8,845 nucleotides of DNA, taken from Pseudolabrys sp. (GTDB taxonomy: Bacteria > Pseudomonadota > Alphaproteobacteria > Rhizobiales > Xanthobacteraceae). Where the stretch lies: positions 1 to 8,845 of the forward strand of contig JAFAQJ010000107.1 in assembly GCA_019246455.1 (NCBI GenBank). Reading direction: 5' to 3'. The position numbers and the translations under genes were made by a program. Below the pieces are notes generated by a model that was given only the letters and a program-made list of their open reading frames with translations, made no database searches and had not been told where the DNA came from. Shown here in pieces: positions 1-7,474 of this stretch (position 1 is its first letter; every line of letters begins with the position of its first letter).

Positions 1-660
1 TGACAGCAGGCCGGCGAGCGCGGCGGCGTAGAACGCCACTTCGGTGGTCGGCGTGCCGGGGTCGATGCGGCGGGTCGCGGTATCGCGCGCCGCGGCGCCG
101 AGCGCGGCCAATAGCCCCACCGCCGCCCACGGGTCGAAGGCGTGAAAATCCGGCTTGATAACCATGAGCGCGCCGCCGAACCCGGCGATGATCGCGCTCC
201 AGCGCCGCCAGCCGACCGGCTCCTTCAGGAATACCACGGCGAGGATCGTCATCATCAGCGGCGAGGTCAGCAGGATGGCGTAAAGCGTGGCGAGGCCGAG
301 ATGCACGATCGCCGTCACGAAGGTGAGGATGTTGAGCGCATCGAACGCGCAGCGCAGCAGCACCGGACCTTTGAGCAAATTGTCGAGCCGCAGCCTCTGG
401 CGCCGGAACAGCAGCAAGAGCGCGATCCCGGCGACGATGACGGCGCTGCGCAGGAACACCAGCTCCTGGGTCGGGATCGCGCCGCCGAGAAATTTCAGCA
501 CACTGTCGCCGGCGACGAAGGTCGCCATGCTCAGCGTCATCGCCCAGGCGCCTTGCTGGTGCGGATGGCGTGGCGTGAGGCGGGAGGTCATGAAAGACGA
601 GGCTGGGAGCGCGAGAGGTGCCGCCATAGGCGCCGGCGGACGGGAGAAAGTCTCATTCAT
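1..660 (-). CDS. DMT/EamA-family drug/metabolite transporter, 3' end cut by window edge
   Basis: An open frame runs 220 codons from ATG at 660 off the left edge without a stop. It encodes hydrophobic helices typical of ten-helix DMT (EamA/RhaT) permeases, which are about 300 residues long. Seen: the first EamA repeat, including GAWAMTLSMATFVAGDSVLKF, the PTQELVFLRS turn, the LYAILLTSPLMMTILAVVFL helix, the family-typical KEPVGWRRW loop, GFGGALMVIKP, and then the start of the second repeat (AFYAAALAGLLS). These are inner-membrane exporters of small metabolites; the substrate cannot be inferred. The start is uncertain. ATG codons at 660, 627 and 591 are all in frame, none has a clear Shine-Dalgarno sequence, and residues 1-23 are non-membrane and Pro/Ala-rich. 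The remnant of an enolase-superfamily gene lies upstream on the same strand, so the two may once have formed a catabolic enzyme-transporter pair (inference). Confidence 0.9.
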   Translation of the reverse strand, partial: MNETFSRPPAPMAAPLALPASSFMTSRLTPRHPHQQGAWAMTLSMATFVAGDSVLKFLGGAIPTQELVFLRSAVIVAGIALLLLFRRQRLRLDNLLKGPVLLRCAFDALNILTFVTAIVHLGLATLYAILLTSPLMMTILAVVFLKEPVGWRRWSAIIAGFGGALMVIKPDFHAFDPWAAVGLLAALGAAARDTATRRIDPGTPTTEVAFYAAALAGLLS

Positions 661-723
661 TGCCGATTCCGGCAGCGATGACCACCGCCGCTCGCGCAAT
701 ACCCCGATGCAAACTTGTTAGTT

Positions 724-911
724 TCACGCCCCGTAGCGCTCGAGCGTCGCGCGATCGATGTCGATACCGAGGCCCGGCGGGTGGGGGATCTGGACAAATG
801 CATCCACCGGATCGATCGGACTGCGCACCAGTTTTACCCAGCCATGCGAAATGCGAACGGCTCGCCCAGCGGCGTCTTCAGGACATGGATGACAATGTCG
901 GTGATTTTTAT
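724..911 (-). pseudogene. Internally deleted remnant of an enolase-superfamily (mandelate racemase/muconate lactonizing) gene
   Basis: Two pieces of one gene family lie next to each other in different frames. The first (911 to 843) reads KITDIVIHVLKTPLGEPFAF, the usual N-terminus of mandelate racemase/muconate lactonizing-type sugar-acid dehydratases; that frame stops with TAA at 836-834. A one-base shift near 843 continues as GWVK, as expected in this family. Within about ten codons the text becomes PIDPVDAFVQIPHPPGLGID and then DRATLERYGA with a stop at 726-724, the usual C-terminus. Roughly 300 central codons, holding the whole catalytic barrel, are missing. The codon where ATG belongs is ATA (911-909), with a GAGAG ribosome-binding-like motif still present upstream. 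Start loss, frameshift and internal deletion together mean no functional enzyme. Family assignment comes from remembered motifs, not a search. Confidence 0.72.
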
Positions 912-1039
912 GATGTCTCTCGAAGTGTCGTGAAACGATTGGCACAAACTTAACCACATCGCGACGCAGGGAAATCTCTTAACTCCAATGTGACAGCGCA
1001 CGTCGTATCGATCGGCGTTTGGGTGGCGAGAGCTTTGCG

Positions 1040-3454
1040 ATGTTCCGTGTTCTGACGTGTTTGGGCGGTGAGCATGACCTGCGGCTGGTGGTTCTGGCCG
1101 GCGCGGTCTGTTTTCTTGCTAGTTTAGTCGCCATCAACCTATTCCGTCGCGCCGTCGCGACCAGCGGCGCAATTCGCTTCGCCTGGCTGGCGCTGGCCGG
1201 CGCTGCCACCGGCTGCGGCATCTGGGCCACGCATTTTATCGCCATGCTGGCTTACGAGCCCGGCGTCGATGTCGCTTATGATATCCGGCTTACCGTCATT
1301 TCGCTCGGCCTCGCGATCGTCATCACCACCGCCGGGCTCAGCGTTGCTGCCTTCAGCACAGGCTGGCGTACCGCCGCTTTCGGCGGTGCGGTGGTCGGCG
1401 GCGGCGTCGCCAGCATGCACTACGCCGGCATGTTCGCGCTCGAATTGCCTGGCCGCGTGAGCTGGCATGCTGATCTCGTTACCGCCTCGATCCTTTTGGG
1501 GACGGCACTCGGCGCGGCGGCGATGTTCGTTGCGGTATGTCACAAGGGTAACCGCGCGACGCTGCTCGCCGCGGTAGTGCTGACGCTCGCGATCGTCTCG
1601 CATCATTTCACCGCGATGGGGGCGGTCGAAATCATTCCAGATCCGTCCCGGACGATCCAGCCGTTTTCTCTGTCGCCGACGACGTTGGCGCTCGCAGTGG
1701 CCGGAGCCGCTGTTCTCATTCTTGGCTTGAGCTTGGCTGGCGCAATCGCCGATCGCCGCGTCAAGGAGCGTGACGTGCAGCTCATTACTGCCGTCAACAA
1801 TATGTCGCACGGCGTGGTGATGTTTGACGCGCACGAGCGCATGGTGGTTTGCAACGATCGCTATATCGAGATGTACGGTCTTTCGCGCGACGTGGTGAAG
1901 CCGGGCGTTCTGCTGCGCGACCTGATGCTCCATCGTATCTCCACCGGCACGCTCGAGCGCGATCCGGACGAATATCGCGTCGCGTTGCTCAAGGCGGTCG
2001 AGCGCGGCGAGGTCACCAGTTGGGTTGCCGAGACCGGCGACAAGGCGATCAGCGTCACCAACCGGCCGATTGCTGACGGTGCCTGGGTCTCGACCCATGA
2101 GGACATTACCGAGCGCCGCCAGGCCGAGAAACGCATCGAGTTTCTGGCCCATCACGACGCACTCACCAGCATTCCGAACCGGGCGGCATTCAACGAACGG
2201 CTCGAAACCATGCTGCGCGACCATCGCGACGAGGGCTTCGCGCTGCTGTGCATCGACCTCGACCGTTTCAAGGAGGTCAACGACGTCTTCGGTCACACCA
2301 CGGGCGATGCCTTGCTGCGCGAGATTGCCCAGCGCCTGACCGAAGCCGCCGGCGAGGGGGTCTTCCTGGCTCGACCGGGCGGCGACGAATTCGCGCTGAT
2401 CACCGGCGGCGGCTGCTCACCCGCCGCCGCCGCCGAACTGGCTGAGCGACTGCTCGTTTCAGTCGCCGACGATCTCGATATCAACGGCCACCAGTTGCGC
2501 GTCGGCCTGAGTATCGGCGTTGCGATGAGCCCGGCCGACGGCACGGAATCCGGTGCGTTGGTCGCCAACGCTGACGCCGCGCTTTACCGCGCCAAGGCTG
2601 ACGGCCGCAGGACCGTGCGTTTCTTTGCTGCCGAGATGGATCAGAAGTTGCGCGAACGCCGCGCCTTGCAGCATGACCTGCGCGCCGCGTTGGAACGCAA
2701 CGAGCTTCAGCTTTATTATCAGCCGCAAGCGCAGATCAACGGCGAAGTCGTCGGTTTTGAAGCGCTGCTGCGCTGGCATCACCCGCAACGTGGCGCGGTG
2801 CCCCCGGTGGTGTTCGTGCCGCTAGCCGAGGAAAGTGGGCTGATCCTCACGCTCGGCGAATGGGTGCTGCGCACCGCCTGCCGCGAGGCAGCGAGCTGGA
2901 AAAAGCCGCTGCGCATCGGCGTCAACCTATCGCCGGTGCAGTTCCGCCACGGCGATCTCGCCGCCTTGGTACATGCCGTCCTGCTCGAAACCGGCCTGCC
3001 ACCGTCGCGGCTCGAGCTTGAAATTACCGAAGGAGTGCTGATCGACGATTTCGACCGCACTTTGGCGCTGCTGCGCCGACTCAAAGCGATGGGCGTGCAC
3101 ATCGCGATGGACGATTTCGGTACCGGCTATTCGTCGCTGTCCTATCTGCAATCTTTCCCGTTTGACACCATCAAGATCGACCAAGCCTTCATCTCGAACC
3201 TCAAGCCGCAATCGCAGTCCGCCACTATCGTGCGCGCGGTGATCGGACTGGCGCGCGGCCTCGAAGTACCGGTGATCGCCGAGGGCGTTGAGACGCGGGA
3301 ACAGCTCGATGTGCTGACCGAGGCGAGCTGCGACCAGATCCAGGGCTACATCATCGGCAAGCCGCTGCCAATCGAGGATTACGCCGACATCGTCGGCGGC
3401 GAGGGCGCGTCGCGTCCCGTCTCCGGCCCCACGCATCTGCGCGTGGTAGCGTAG
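1040..3454 (+). CDS. MHYT-PAS-GGDEF-EAL membrane protein, cyclic-di-GMP synthase/phosphodiesterase
   Basis: This 804-residue inner-membrane protein makes and/or degrades cyclic-di-GMP. Residues about 14-235 are an MHYT sensor with several membrane helices and three motif copies: THFIAM (64-69), MHYAGM (126-131) and HHFTAM (188-193). MHYT domains have been proposed to sense oxygen, CO or NO through bound metal. A PAS-like region follows (about 244-360), then GGDEF (about 364-530) with an intact GGDEF at 447-451, but no RxxD inhibitory site at the usual distance upstream. The EAL domain (about 540-785) keeps EAL at 574-576, N629, E661 in EITE, D691-D692 in DDFGTGYSS, K712, E748 in AEGVE and Q768 in QGY, so hydrolysis looks competent. 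I chose ATG 1040 because GGCGAGAG lies about 7 bases upstream; an in-frame TTG at 1019 would add seven residues. It converges on the two-component pair downstream. Which activity dominates cannot be told from sequence. Confidence 0.95.
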   Translation: MFRVLTCLGGEHDLRLVVLAGAVCFLASLVAINLFRRAVATSGAIRFAWLALAGAATGCGIWATHFIAMLAYEPGVDVAYDIRLTVISLGLAIVITTAGLSVAAFSTGWRTAAFGGAVVGGGVASMHYAGMFALELPGRVSWHADLVTASILLGTALGAAAMFVAVCHKGNRATLLAAVVLTLAIVSHHFTAMGAVEIIPDPSRTIQPFSLSPTTLALAVAGAAVLILGLSLAGAIADRRVKERDVQLITAVNNMSHGVVMFDAHERMVVCNDRYIEMYGLSRDVVKPGVLLRDLMLHRISTGTLERDPDEYRVALLKAVERGEVTSWVAETGDKAISVTNRPIADGAWVSTHEDITERRQAEKRIEFLAHHDALTSIPNRAAFNERLETMLRDHRDEGFALLCIDLDRFKEVNDVFGHTTGDALLREIAQRLTEAAGEGVFLARPGGDEFALITGGGCSPAAAAELAERLLVSVADDLDINGHQLRVGLSIGVAMSPADGTESGALVANADAALYRAKADGRRTVRFFAAEMDQKLRERRALQHDLRAALERNELQLYYQPQAQINGEVVGFEALLRWHHPQRGAVPPVVFVPLAEESGLILTLGEWVLRTACREAASWKKPLRIGVNLSPVQFRHGDLAALVHAVLLETGLPPSRLELEITEGVLIDDFDRTLALLRRLKAMGVHIAMDDFGTGYSSLSYLQSFPFDTIKIDQAFISNLKPQSQSATIVRAVIGLARGLEVPVIAEGVETREQLDVLTEASCDQIQGYIIGKPLPIEDYADIVGGEGASRPVSGPTHLRVVA

Positions 3455-3481
3455 CGCTCCAGCGTTTTCCCTTGGCAAATG

Positions 3482-3496
3482 AGCGGCGCGGCCGCT
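3482..3496. terminator. Short perfect hairpin between convergent genes, possible bidirectional stop
   Basis: AGCGGC-GCG-GCCGCT is a perfect inverted repeat with 6-base arms and a 3-base loop. It lies 27 bases after the stop of the c-di-GMP gene and overlaps the stop codon of the convergent receiver gene (3497-3495). Neither side has a run of T, so it is not a canonical intrinsic terminator. Position is the main argument; in this GC content a 6-base repeat can arise by chance. Confidence 0.3.
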
Positions 3497-3869
3497 AGTG
3501 CCCCGTCACGTCATCGATCGCCGCGATCAGATCCGCTTCACTGAACGGCTTGATCAGGTAGTGCTTTATCCCTGCGCTCAAGGCGCGAGCTCGCACATCC
3601 TCATCCGGATATGCCGTAATGAGGATTGTCGGGATCGGCGTTCCGGCCGCGGTTAGCCGGCCGAACAACGCTAGCCCGCTCGTGTCCGGCATTTGCACGT
3701 CGGCGATCAGGCATGACGTGATCTTGAGCCGATTCGATTTGAGAAATTCCTCGGGCGTGGCGAAGCCCTTGGCGATGAAGCCGAGGGAGCGCAGCAGGCC
3801 AGTCGTCGTCTCGCGTACGGATTCGTCGTCGTCGACAATGGCGATGGAAGGCTTGATCGTCATGGTCAT
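3495..3869 (-). CDS. Single-domain response regulator (FixJ-type receiver only)
   Basis: A 124-residue CheY-like receiver with no output domain. Seen: the acidic pocket at IVDDDES (residues 11-17), phospho-acceptor D57 in LIADVQMPD, T85 in LITAY and K107 in LIKPF. All catalytic residues are present, so phosphorylation is likely. The wording (VDDDESVRE, DVQMPDTSG, GIKHYLIKPF) resembles FixJ/NarL-class receivers, but the protein ends right after the receiver where FixJ would continue into a LuxR-type helix-turn-helix. It follows the kinase gene on the same strand with a 15-base gap containing GAGGG. That motif is 3 bases before ATG 3869 and 9 before a second in-frame ATG at 3863, so the true start may be 3863 (two residues shorter). 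Probably the kinase's cognate partner, acting through protein contacts or as a phosphate sink (inference). Confidence 0.93.
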   Translation of the reverse strand: MTMTIKPSIAIVDDDESVRETTTGLLRSLGFIAKGFATPEEFLKSNRLKITSCLIADVQMPDTSGLALFGRLTAAGTPIPTILITAYPDEDVRARALSAGIKHYLIKPFSEADLIAAIDDVTGH

Positions 3870-3884
3870 GTACCCTCGGCGCTA

Positions 3885-4940
3885 CTATGCGCCGTTTCTT
3901 ATGGCCGGCAATGTGAATGTAAAGGTTGCGCCGTGTGGTTCGCGAGGCGTGGCCGAGATTTGCCCGCCATGCGACTCAATGATGGTACGGCTGATAGTGA
4001 GGCCCAGCCCCAGGCCGCTGGTTTTCGTCGTGTAGAACGCGTTGAACAGATGCTTAACCGCGTCGGCATCTAAACCAGGTCCGGTGTCGCTCACCTCGAC
4101 AACGACACCGCCTGCGCCATCGCCCGAGCGGATGGTCAACTGACGCTCGCCAGGCGGGTTCGTCTCCATCGCGTCGATCGCGTTGACGATCAGGTTCAGG
4201 ATCACCTGGCCGAGCTGCACGCTGTCGCCTGTAATACGTCCGAGGCCCGGCCTCAGGTCGACGCTGAGAGCGATCTGATGCTGCCGGATTTCGCTCGCCG
4301 ATAGCATCAGGATCTCGCCGATCACCTCGTTAATGTCGAGCGGCGACTTTGGCATCGGCGCGCGTTTAGCCAGCGCCCGCACGCGCGCGACCACCCCGGC
4401 GGCGCGCTCGGTGTCGCGGCGGATGTTCTCGATGGCTTGCCGCGCCTCGGCTAAATTCGGCGGCTCGGCCGACAACCAGCGCAGACTAGCGTTGCTATTG
4501 ATGACGGTCGCCGTAAGCGGCTGGTTCACCTCGTGCGCGATCGAGGCCGCCAGTTCGCCGAGCGTGGTCACGCGCGCGACATGGGAGAGTTGCGCGCGCG
4601 CCTCGTACGCCTCCTGTTCGTTGGCTTTCACACGCAGCACTAGCGCGGCGGTGGCGGCGATCGCGAGGATGCTGATCGCGGTATTGATAACGCCAGCCAG
4701 GCTGCTATCCGGCGTCAGCAGGTCACTGACGAAAATGAGGCCGATGCAGGCGAGTCCGGTTAGGAGAATGCCGAGCCGGTTGCAGAACCGCGCCGCGATC
4801 AGGATGACAGCGGTGTAAAACACCGGGATCGCGATCTCGAGTTTGGTGATGGTGTCGACCGTGAAGATCGTGGCGGCGAGCACGATGGCCGCGACCGGAT
4901 AAAGCGGCGTCGGGTTGAAGTGCGGCCGTTTGAATGGCAT
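3885..4940 (-). CDS. Membrane sensor histidine kinase, FixL/DctB-like (HPK4) class
   Basis: This 351-residue kinase has four hydrophobic segments (about 15-30, 34-50, 56-71, 82-102), a short linker, and a transmitter. H136 in the H-box ELAASIAHEVNQPLTA is the phosphorylated histidine; the HEVNQPL wording is typical of FixL/DctB-type kinases. The ATPase domain has the N-box LNLIVNAIDAM (N249, N253), G1 box DTGPG (from D285), F-box FNAFYTTK (299-306) and G2 box SGLGLGL. There is no periplasmic or PAS sensor, so the signal is probably sensed in or at the membrane. I chose ATG 4940 because the first membrane helix follows shortly after. The frame stays open upstream to a TTG at 5057, adding 39 residues with an NCTGC motif. 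Neither start has a convincing ribosome binding site, so the N-terminus is open. It is the first gene of a two-gene unit with the receiver gene. Confidence 0.93.
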   Translation of the reverse strand: MPFKRPHFNPTPLYPVAAIVLAATIFTVDTITKLEIAIPVFYTAVILIAARFCNRLGILLTGLACIGLIFVSDLLTPDSSLAGVINTAISILAIAATAALVLRVKANEQEAYEARAQLSHVARVTTLGELAASIAHEVNQPLTATVINSNASLRWLSAEPPNLAEARQAIENIRRDTERAAGVVARVRALAKRAPMPKSPLDINEVIGEILMLSASEIRQHQIALSVDLRPGLGRITGDSVQLGQVILNLIVNAIDAMETNPPGERQLTIRSGDGAGGVVVEVSDTGPGLDADAVKHLFNAFYTTKTSGLGLGLTISRTIIESHGGQISATPREPHGATFTFTLPAIRNGA

Positions 4941-5249
4941 CGGATCGCGCTCAGGCGTTGCAAATCGCGAATCAGCCACTGTAATTCTAGGAACTAATTT
5001 TCTCTCTTGACACCCTGTGCAATTTCCCCCCGCCGACAAAGTCGCGGGCTGGTACACCAGCGACGCTTACGCACCGCTTCTCGCGATCTGGCTGCGCTGC
5101 ACCGAAGCTCGCGAGATCATTGTGATGGCGCACGGCAATGCCAAAGCCAAGCCGGCAGCTGATCGCGAGCAAAGTGCCGACCGCTGGCGCGTTCTAAATG
5201 GACTGTGCCGGCGGATGGTCGCGCTTGAGACCTCGCGCCTATTCCGCGC
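4941..5249. other. 309-base stretch without a recognisable gene
   Basis: This lies between the kinase start and the end of the small secreted-protein gene. Open frames exist on both strands (for example plus 5017-5367 and minus 4987-5172), but none shows a recognisable domain or a credible ribosome binding site. Part of it (4941-5057) would be coding if the kinase starts at the upstream TTG. A perfect TTGACA at 5007-5012 on the plus strand has no matching -10 box and no plus-strand gene nearby. The kinase promoter is presumably here, but I cannot place it. Confidence 0.5.
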
Positions 5250-5483
5250 TCATCCCTTCTTTTTACTCATGCGCTTGTTCTTCTTCGCTGCGGCCTTGGT
5301 GGCCTCCTCGTCGATCAGGAGACCGCACGACATCGCTTCCTTGCTGGTCAGCTCGCGATGCTCGTAAGCGCCAGTTACGGCCGCGCGTGCGATGATCATC
5401 GGTGCGCAAAGCTGCGCCGACGCCACCGTCGGCAGCCCCATGACAGTCGTGAGCGCGAGACCGGCCAAGATTGTCTTTCTCAT
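5250..5483 (-). CDS. Small secreted two-cysteine protein, unknown function
   Basis: A 77-residue protein. Residues 1-23 form a clear Sec signal peptide (MRK, then a hydrophobic stretch, then VASA before Q24), which leaves a mature protein of 54 residues. The mature part has two cysteines (C26 and C53) that could form one disulfide, a central segment MIIARAAVTGAYEHRELTSKEAMSCGLL, and a strongly basic Lys-rich tail (KAAAKKNKRMSKKKG). I do not recognise a named domain. The start is well supported: GGGAGGAAACGATG gives a near-ideal ribosome binding site. It is divergent from the YqhA-like gene across 114 bases. The basic tail could bind the anionic cell wall, membrane or nucleic acid, but that is only a guess. 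Presumed periplasmic. Confidence 0.8.
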   Translation of the reverse strand: MRKTILAGLALTTVMGLPTVASAQLCAPMIIARAAVTGAYEHRELTSKEAMSCGLLIDEEATKAAAKKNKRMSKKKG

Positions 5484-5597
5484 CGTTTCCTCCCTGTTGC
5501 CTCGATCCTATCGAAACATAGTTCCCGCAGCCTGTCATGGGGCTCACCGGGCCCGAATCGCTTATAAATCCCGTCCAACCCGCATCGGAGACAGATC

Positions 5598-6182
5598 ATG
5601 TCGATGGCCGCCGACGATTCGATCCCGCCGAAGGGCCGGGGCGACTTGCGCCCGCTGCCGCAATTGATCTTCTCCTCGCGCTGGCTGCAATTGCCGCTCT
5701 ATCTCGGCCTAATCGTCGCCCAGGCGGTCTATGTCATCGTATTCCTCAAGGAGCTGTGGCACCTCGTCGAGACCGCGCTCAAGATCGGCGAGCAGGAGAT
5801 CATGCTGATCGTGCTCGGCCTGATCGACGTGGTGATGATCTCGAACCTCCTCATTATGGTCATCGTCGGCGGCTATGAGACCTTCGTGTCGCGGCTCGAG
5901 CTCGAGCTGCACCCGGATCAGCCGGAATGGCTCAGCCACGTCAATGCGAGCGTGCTCAAGATCAAGCTGGCGATGGCGATCATCGGCATCTCCTCGATCC
6001 ATCTCCTGCGCACGTTCATCTATGCCGGCTCGCTCGGCACGCCGGGCAATCCGCTCACCGAAAGCGGCGTGATGTGGCAGACCCTGATCCACGGCCTGTT
6101 TATCTTGTCGGCGATCGGCATCGCTTTCGTCGAGCGGCTGTCGGCCCCGGTCTATCTAAAAAACGCGGGCGCGGCGCACTAG
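5598..6182 (+). CDS. UPF0114 / YqhA-family inner-membrane protein
   Basis: A 194-residue membrane protein with the layout of the UPF0114 (YqhA, TIGR00645) family: a helix after SSRWLQLPLYLGL, the GEQEIMLIVLGLIDVVMISNLLIMVIVGGYETFVSRLEL block, the LKIKLAMAIIGISSIHLLRTFI block and a last helix (LIHGLFILSAIGIAFVERL) before a short tail. E. coli YqhA has closely similar IDM-LL-MV--GYENFVS and SLK-K--A-I-AISSIHLLR segments. The extra 20 or so N-terminal residues are hydrophilic. The family is thought to be channel-like, but its function is not established. GGAG 8 bases before ATG 5598 supports the start, and TATAAA at 5563-5568 could be part of the promoter, although I find no good -35 box. It is the first gene of a two-gene unit whose second gene begins at its stop codon. 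Confidence 0.9.
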   Translation: MSMAADDSIPPKGRGDLRPLPQLIFSSRWLQLPLYLGLIVAQAVYVIVFLKELWHLVETALKIGEQEIMLIVLGLIDVVMISNLLIMVIVGGYETFVSRLELELHPDQPEWLSHVNASVLKIKLAMAIIGISSIHLLRTFIYAGSLGTPGNPLTESGVMWQTLIHGLFILSAIGIAFVERLSAPVYLKNAGAAH

Positions 6183-7384
6183 TGCGCGTTGCGCTTGCTC
6201 TCGCCGCATGGCTGGCCGCAATGGGCGCGGCACGCGCCGACCCCGCGTTCGATCAGTTCCTGCAATCGCTGTGGCCTGCCGCGCAGCAGCAGGGCGTGTC
6301 GCGCTCGACTTTCGACGCCGCGATCAAGGGCCTCGAGCCGGACTATTCGTTGCAGGATTTGCAGATCCCGGGCCGCCCGGAGAAGCCCGAGGCCGGACAG
6401 GCCGAATTCGTCCTCACGCCCTCGCAGTACCTGAAAGAGTCGACCTTCGACCGCCTCGCCAAATACGGCCAGCAGCTCGCGACGCAGCACAAGGACACCT
6501 TGGCGCGCATCGAAAAGGAGTTCGGCGTCTCCGGTAATGTCGTACTGGCGATCTTCGGCCGCGAAACCGATTACGGGCGCTACAAGTTGCCGTATGACGC
6601 GATCCGCGTGCTGGCGACGCAGGCGTATGTCGGCAAGCGCAAGGATTTATTCCGCGGTGAATTCATCGCGGCGCTGAAGATGCTGCAGGATGGCGTGCCG
6701 CGCGTGCAGATGCGCTCGTCCTGGGGCGGGGCGATGGGCATGACCCAGTTCCTGCCGTCCGAGTTCTACAAATACGCGGTCGATTTCGACGGCGACGGCA
6801 AGATCGACATCTGGAATTCGATCCCCGATGCGCTCGCCGCGGCTGCCGGCCAGCTCCGCGCCAAAGGCTGGCAAAAAGGAATGCCGTGGGCGATCGAAGT
6901 CAAAGTGCCGGGGGCGGTCGATTGCACCGCGGCAGAGCCGGCGCATGTGATGCCGATCGGCGAGTGGCTCAAGCACGGCTACGTGCCGGCGTATGGCGCG
7001 AAAGTGCCGGCGAACGTTCAGGCCGCGGAAGCATCATTGTTGCTGCCGGAAGGCACCTACGGTCCGGCTTTTCTGACGCCGAAGAATTACTACGTCATCA
7101 AGGACTACAATTTTTCGGATCTGTACGTGCTCTTTGTCGGCCACCTTGCCGACCGCATCGGCGGCGGCCGTCCGTTCCAGACACCATGGTCGAAGTCCGA
7201 ACAATTGCGTACCGCCGACGTCGAGGCGATGCAGAAGAAGCTCACCGCCCTCGGCTTCTATAAGGACAAGATCGACGGCAAGGCCGGGATGCTCACCCGC
7301 TCGGCGCTCGGCGCCTATCAGAAGGCGCGTGGCCTCAAGGTCGACTGCTGGCCGACCAACGACGTGCTTGGCAGTATGAAGTGA
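6182..7384 (+). CDS. MltB-type lytic murein transglycosylase with C-terminal peptidoglycan-binding domain
   Basis: A 400-residue exported enzyme that cleaves the MurNAc-GlcNAc bond of peptidoglycan, leaving a 1,6-anhydro end. From GTG 6182 a Sec signal peptide (RVALALAAWLAAMGAARA) precedes D20. The MltB/SLT_2 catalytic domain spans about 22-330, with E128 in IFGRETDYGRY as the expected catalytic acid, WGGAMGMTQFLPS (181-193) in the substrate groove, and DFDGDGKIDIW (201-211), matching the EF-hand-like calcium loop of Slt35/MltB. A PG_binding_1 domain follows (about 344-397, VEAMQKKLTALGFY to AYQKARGL). There is no lipobox cysteine, so it should be soluble periplasmic or wall-bound. The frame is open upstream from 5927, but only the GTG start gives a signal peptide. 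The GTG shares its G with the stop codon of the YqhA-like gene, and no good ribosome binding site precedes it, which suggests translational coupling. Confidence 0.94.
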   Translation: MRVALALAAWLAAMGAARADPAFDQFLQSLWPAAQQQGVSRSTFDAAIKGLEPDYSLQDLQIPGRPEKPEAGQAEFVLTPSQYLKESTFDRLAKYGQQLATQHKDTLARIEKEFGVSGNVVLAIFGRETDYGRYKLPYDAIRVLATQAYVGKRKDLFRGEFIAALKMLQDGVPRVQMRSSWGGAMGMTQFLPSEFYKYAVDFDGDGKIDIWNSIPDALAAAAGQLRAKGWQKGMPWAIEVKVPGAVDCTAAEPAHVMPIGEWLKHGYVPAYGAKVPANVQAAEASLLLPEGTYGPAFLTPKNYYVIKDYNFSDLYVLFVGHLADRIGGGRPFQTPWSKSEQLRTADVEAMQKKLTALGFYKDKIDGKAGMLTRSALGAYQKARGLKVDCWPTNDVLGSMK

Positions 7385-7474
7385 GCACTTCTTATTCCGT
7401 CCTGGTCGGCATAGCCCGTCGAAGACGAGCGTAAACGCCCTTTTGATCCAACCATCGACGTCTCGCGAACAAAG

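Noticed and set aside
939..956. Possible sigma-54 promoter (TGGCAC followed by TTAAC) upstream of the c-di-GMP gene.
   Set aside because: The -12 element lacks the essential GC (TTAAC instead of TTGCA), so only half of the site matches.
1139..2296. A 385-codon open frame on the minus strand.
   Set aside because: It lies fully antisense to the well-supported MHYT-PAS-GGDEF-EAL gene, has no recognisable domain, and such long antisense frames are common in GC-rich genomes.
5007..5012. Perfect TTGACA -35 hexamer on the plus strand.
   Set aside because: No -10 hexamer lies 16-18 bases downstream and no plus-strand gene begins before 5598.
5017..5367. Plus-strand 116-codon open frame.
   Set aside because: No ribosome binding site, no recognised domain, and its 3' part is antisense to the better-supported signal-peptide gene at 5250-5483.
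5502..5526. GGAAC on the minus strand upstream of the small secreted-protein gene, considered as a second EcfG promoter.
   Set aside because: At 16-18 bases downstream there is GAG, not CGTT or GTT.
5927..6181. Upstream extension of the transglycosylase frame.
   Set aside because: It overlaps the YqhA-like gene in another frame; starting at GTG 6182 gives a proper signal peptide, while the extension gives an Arg/His-rich sequence with no homology-like features.
7385..7474. Short intergenic region with small self-complementary pieces (CGTC-GAA-GACG and GCGTAAACGC then CCTTTT), considered as terminator or dispersed repeat.
   Set aside because: The stems are only four pairs and no second copy occurs in the window. 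A genome-wide repeat search would be needed to call it.
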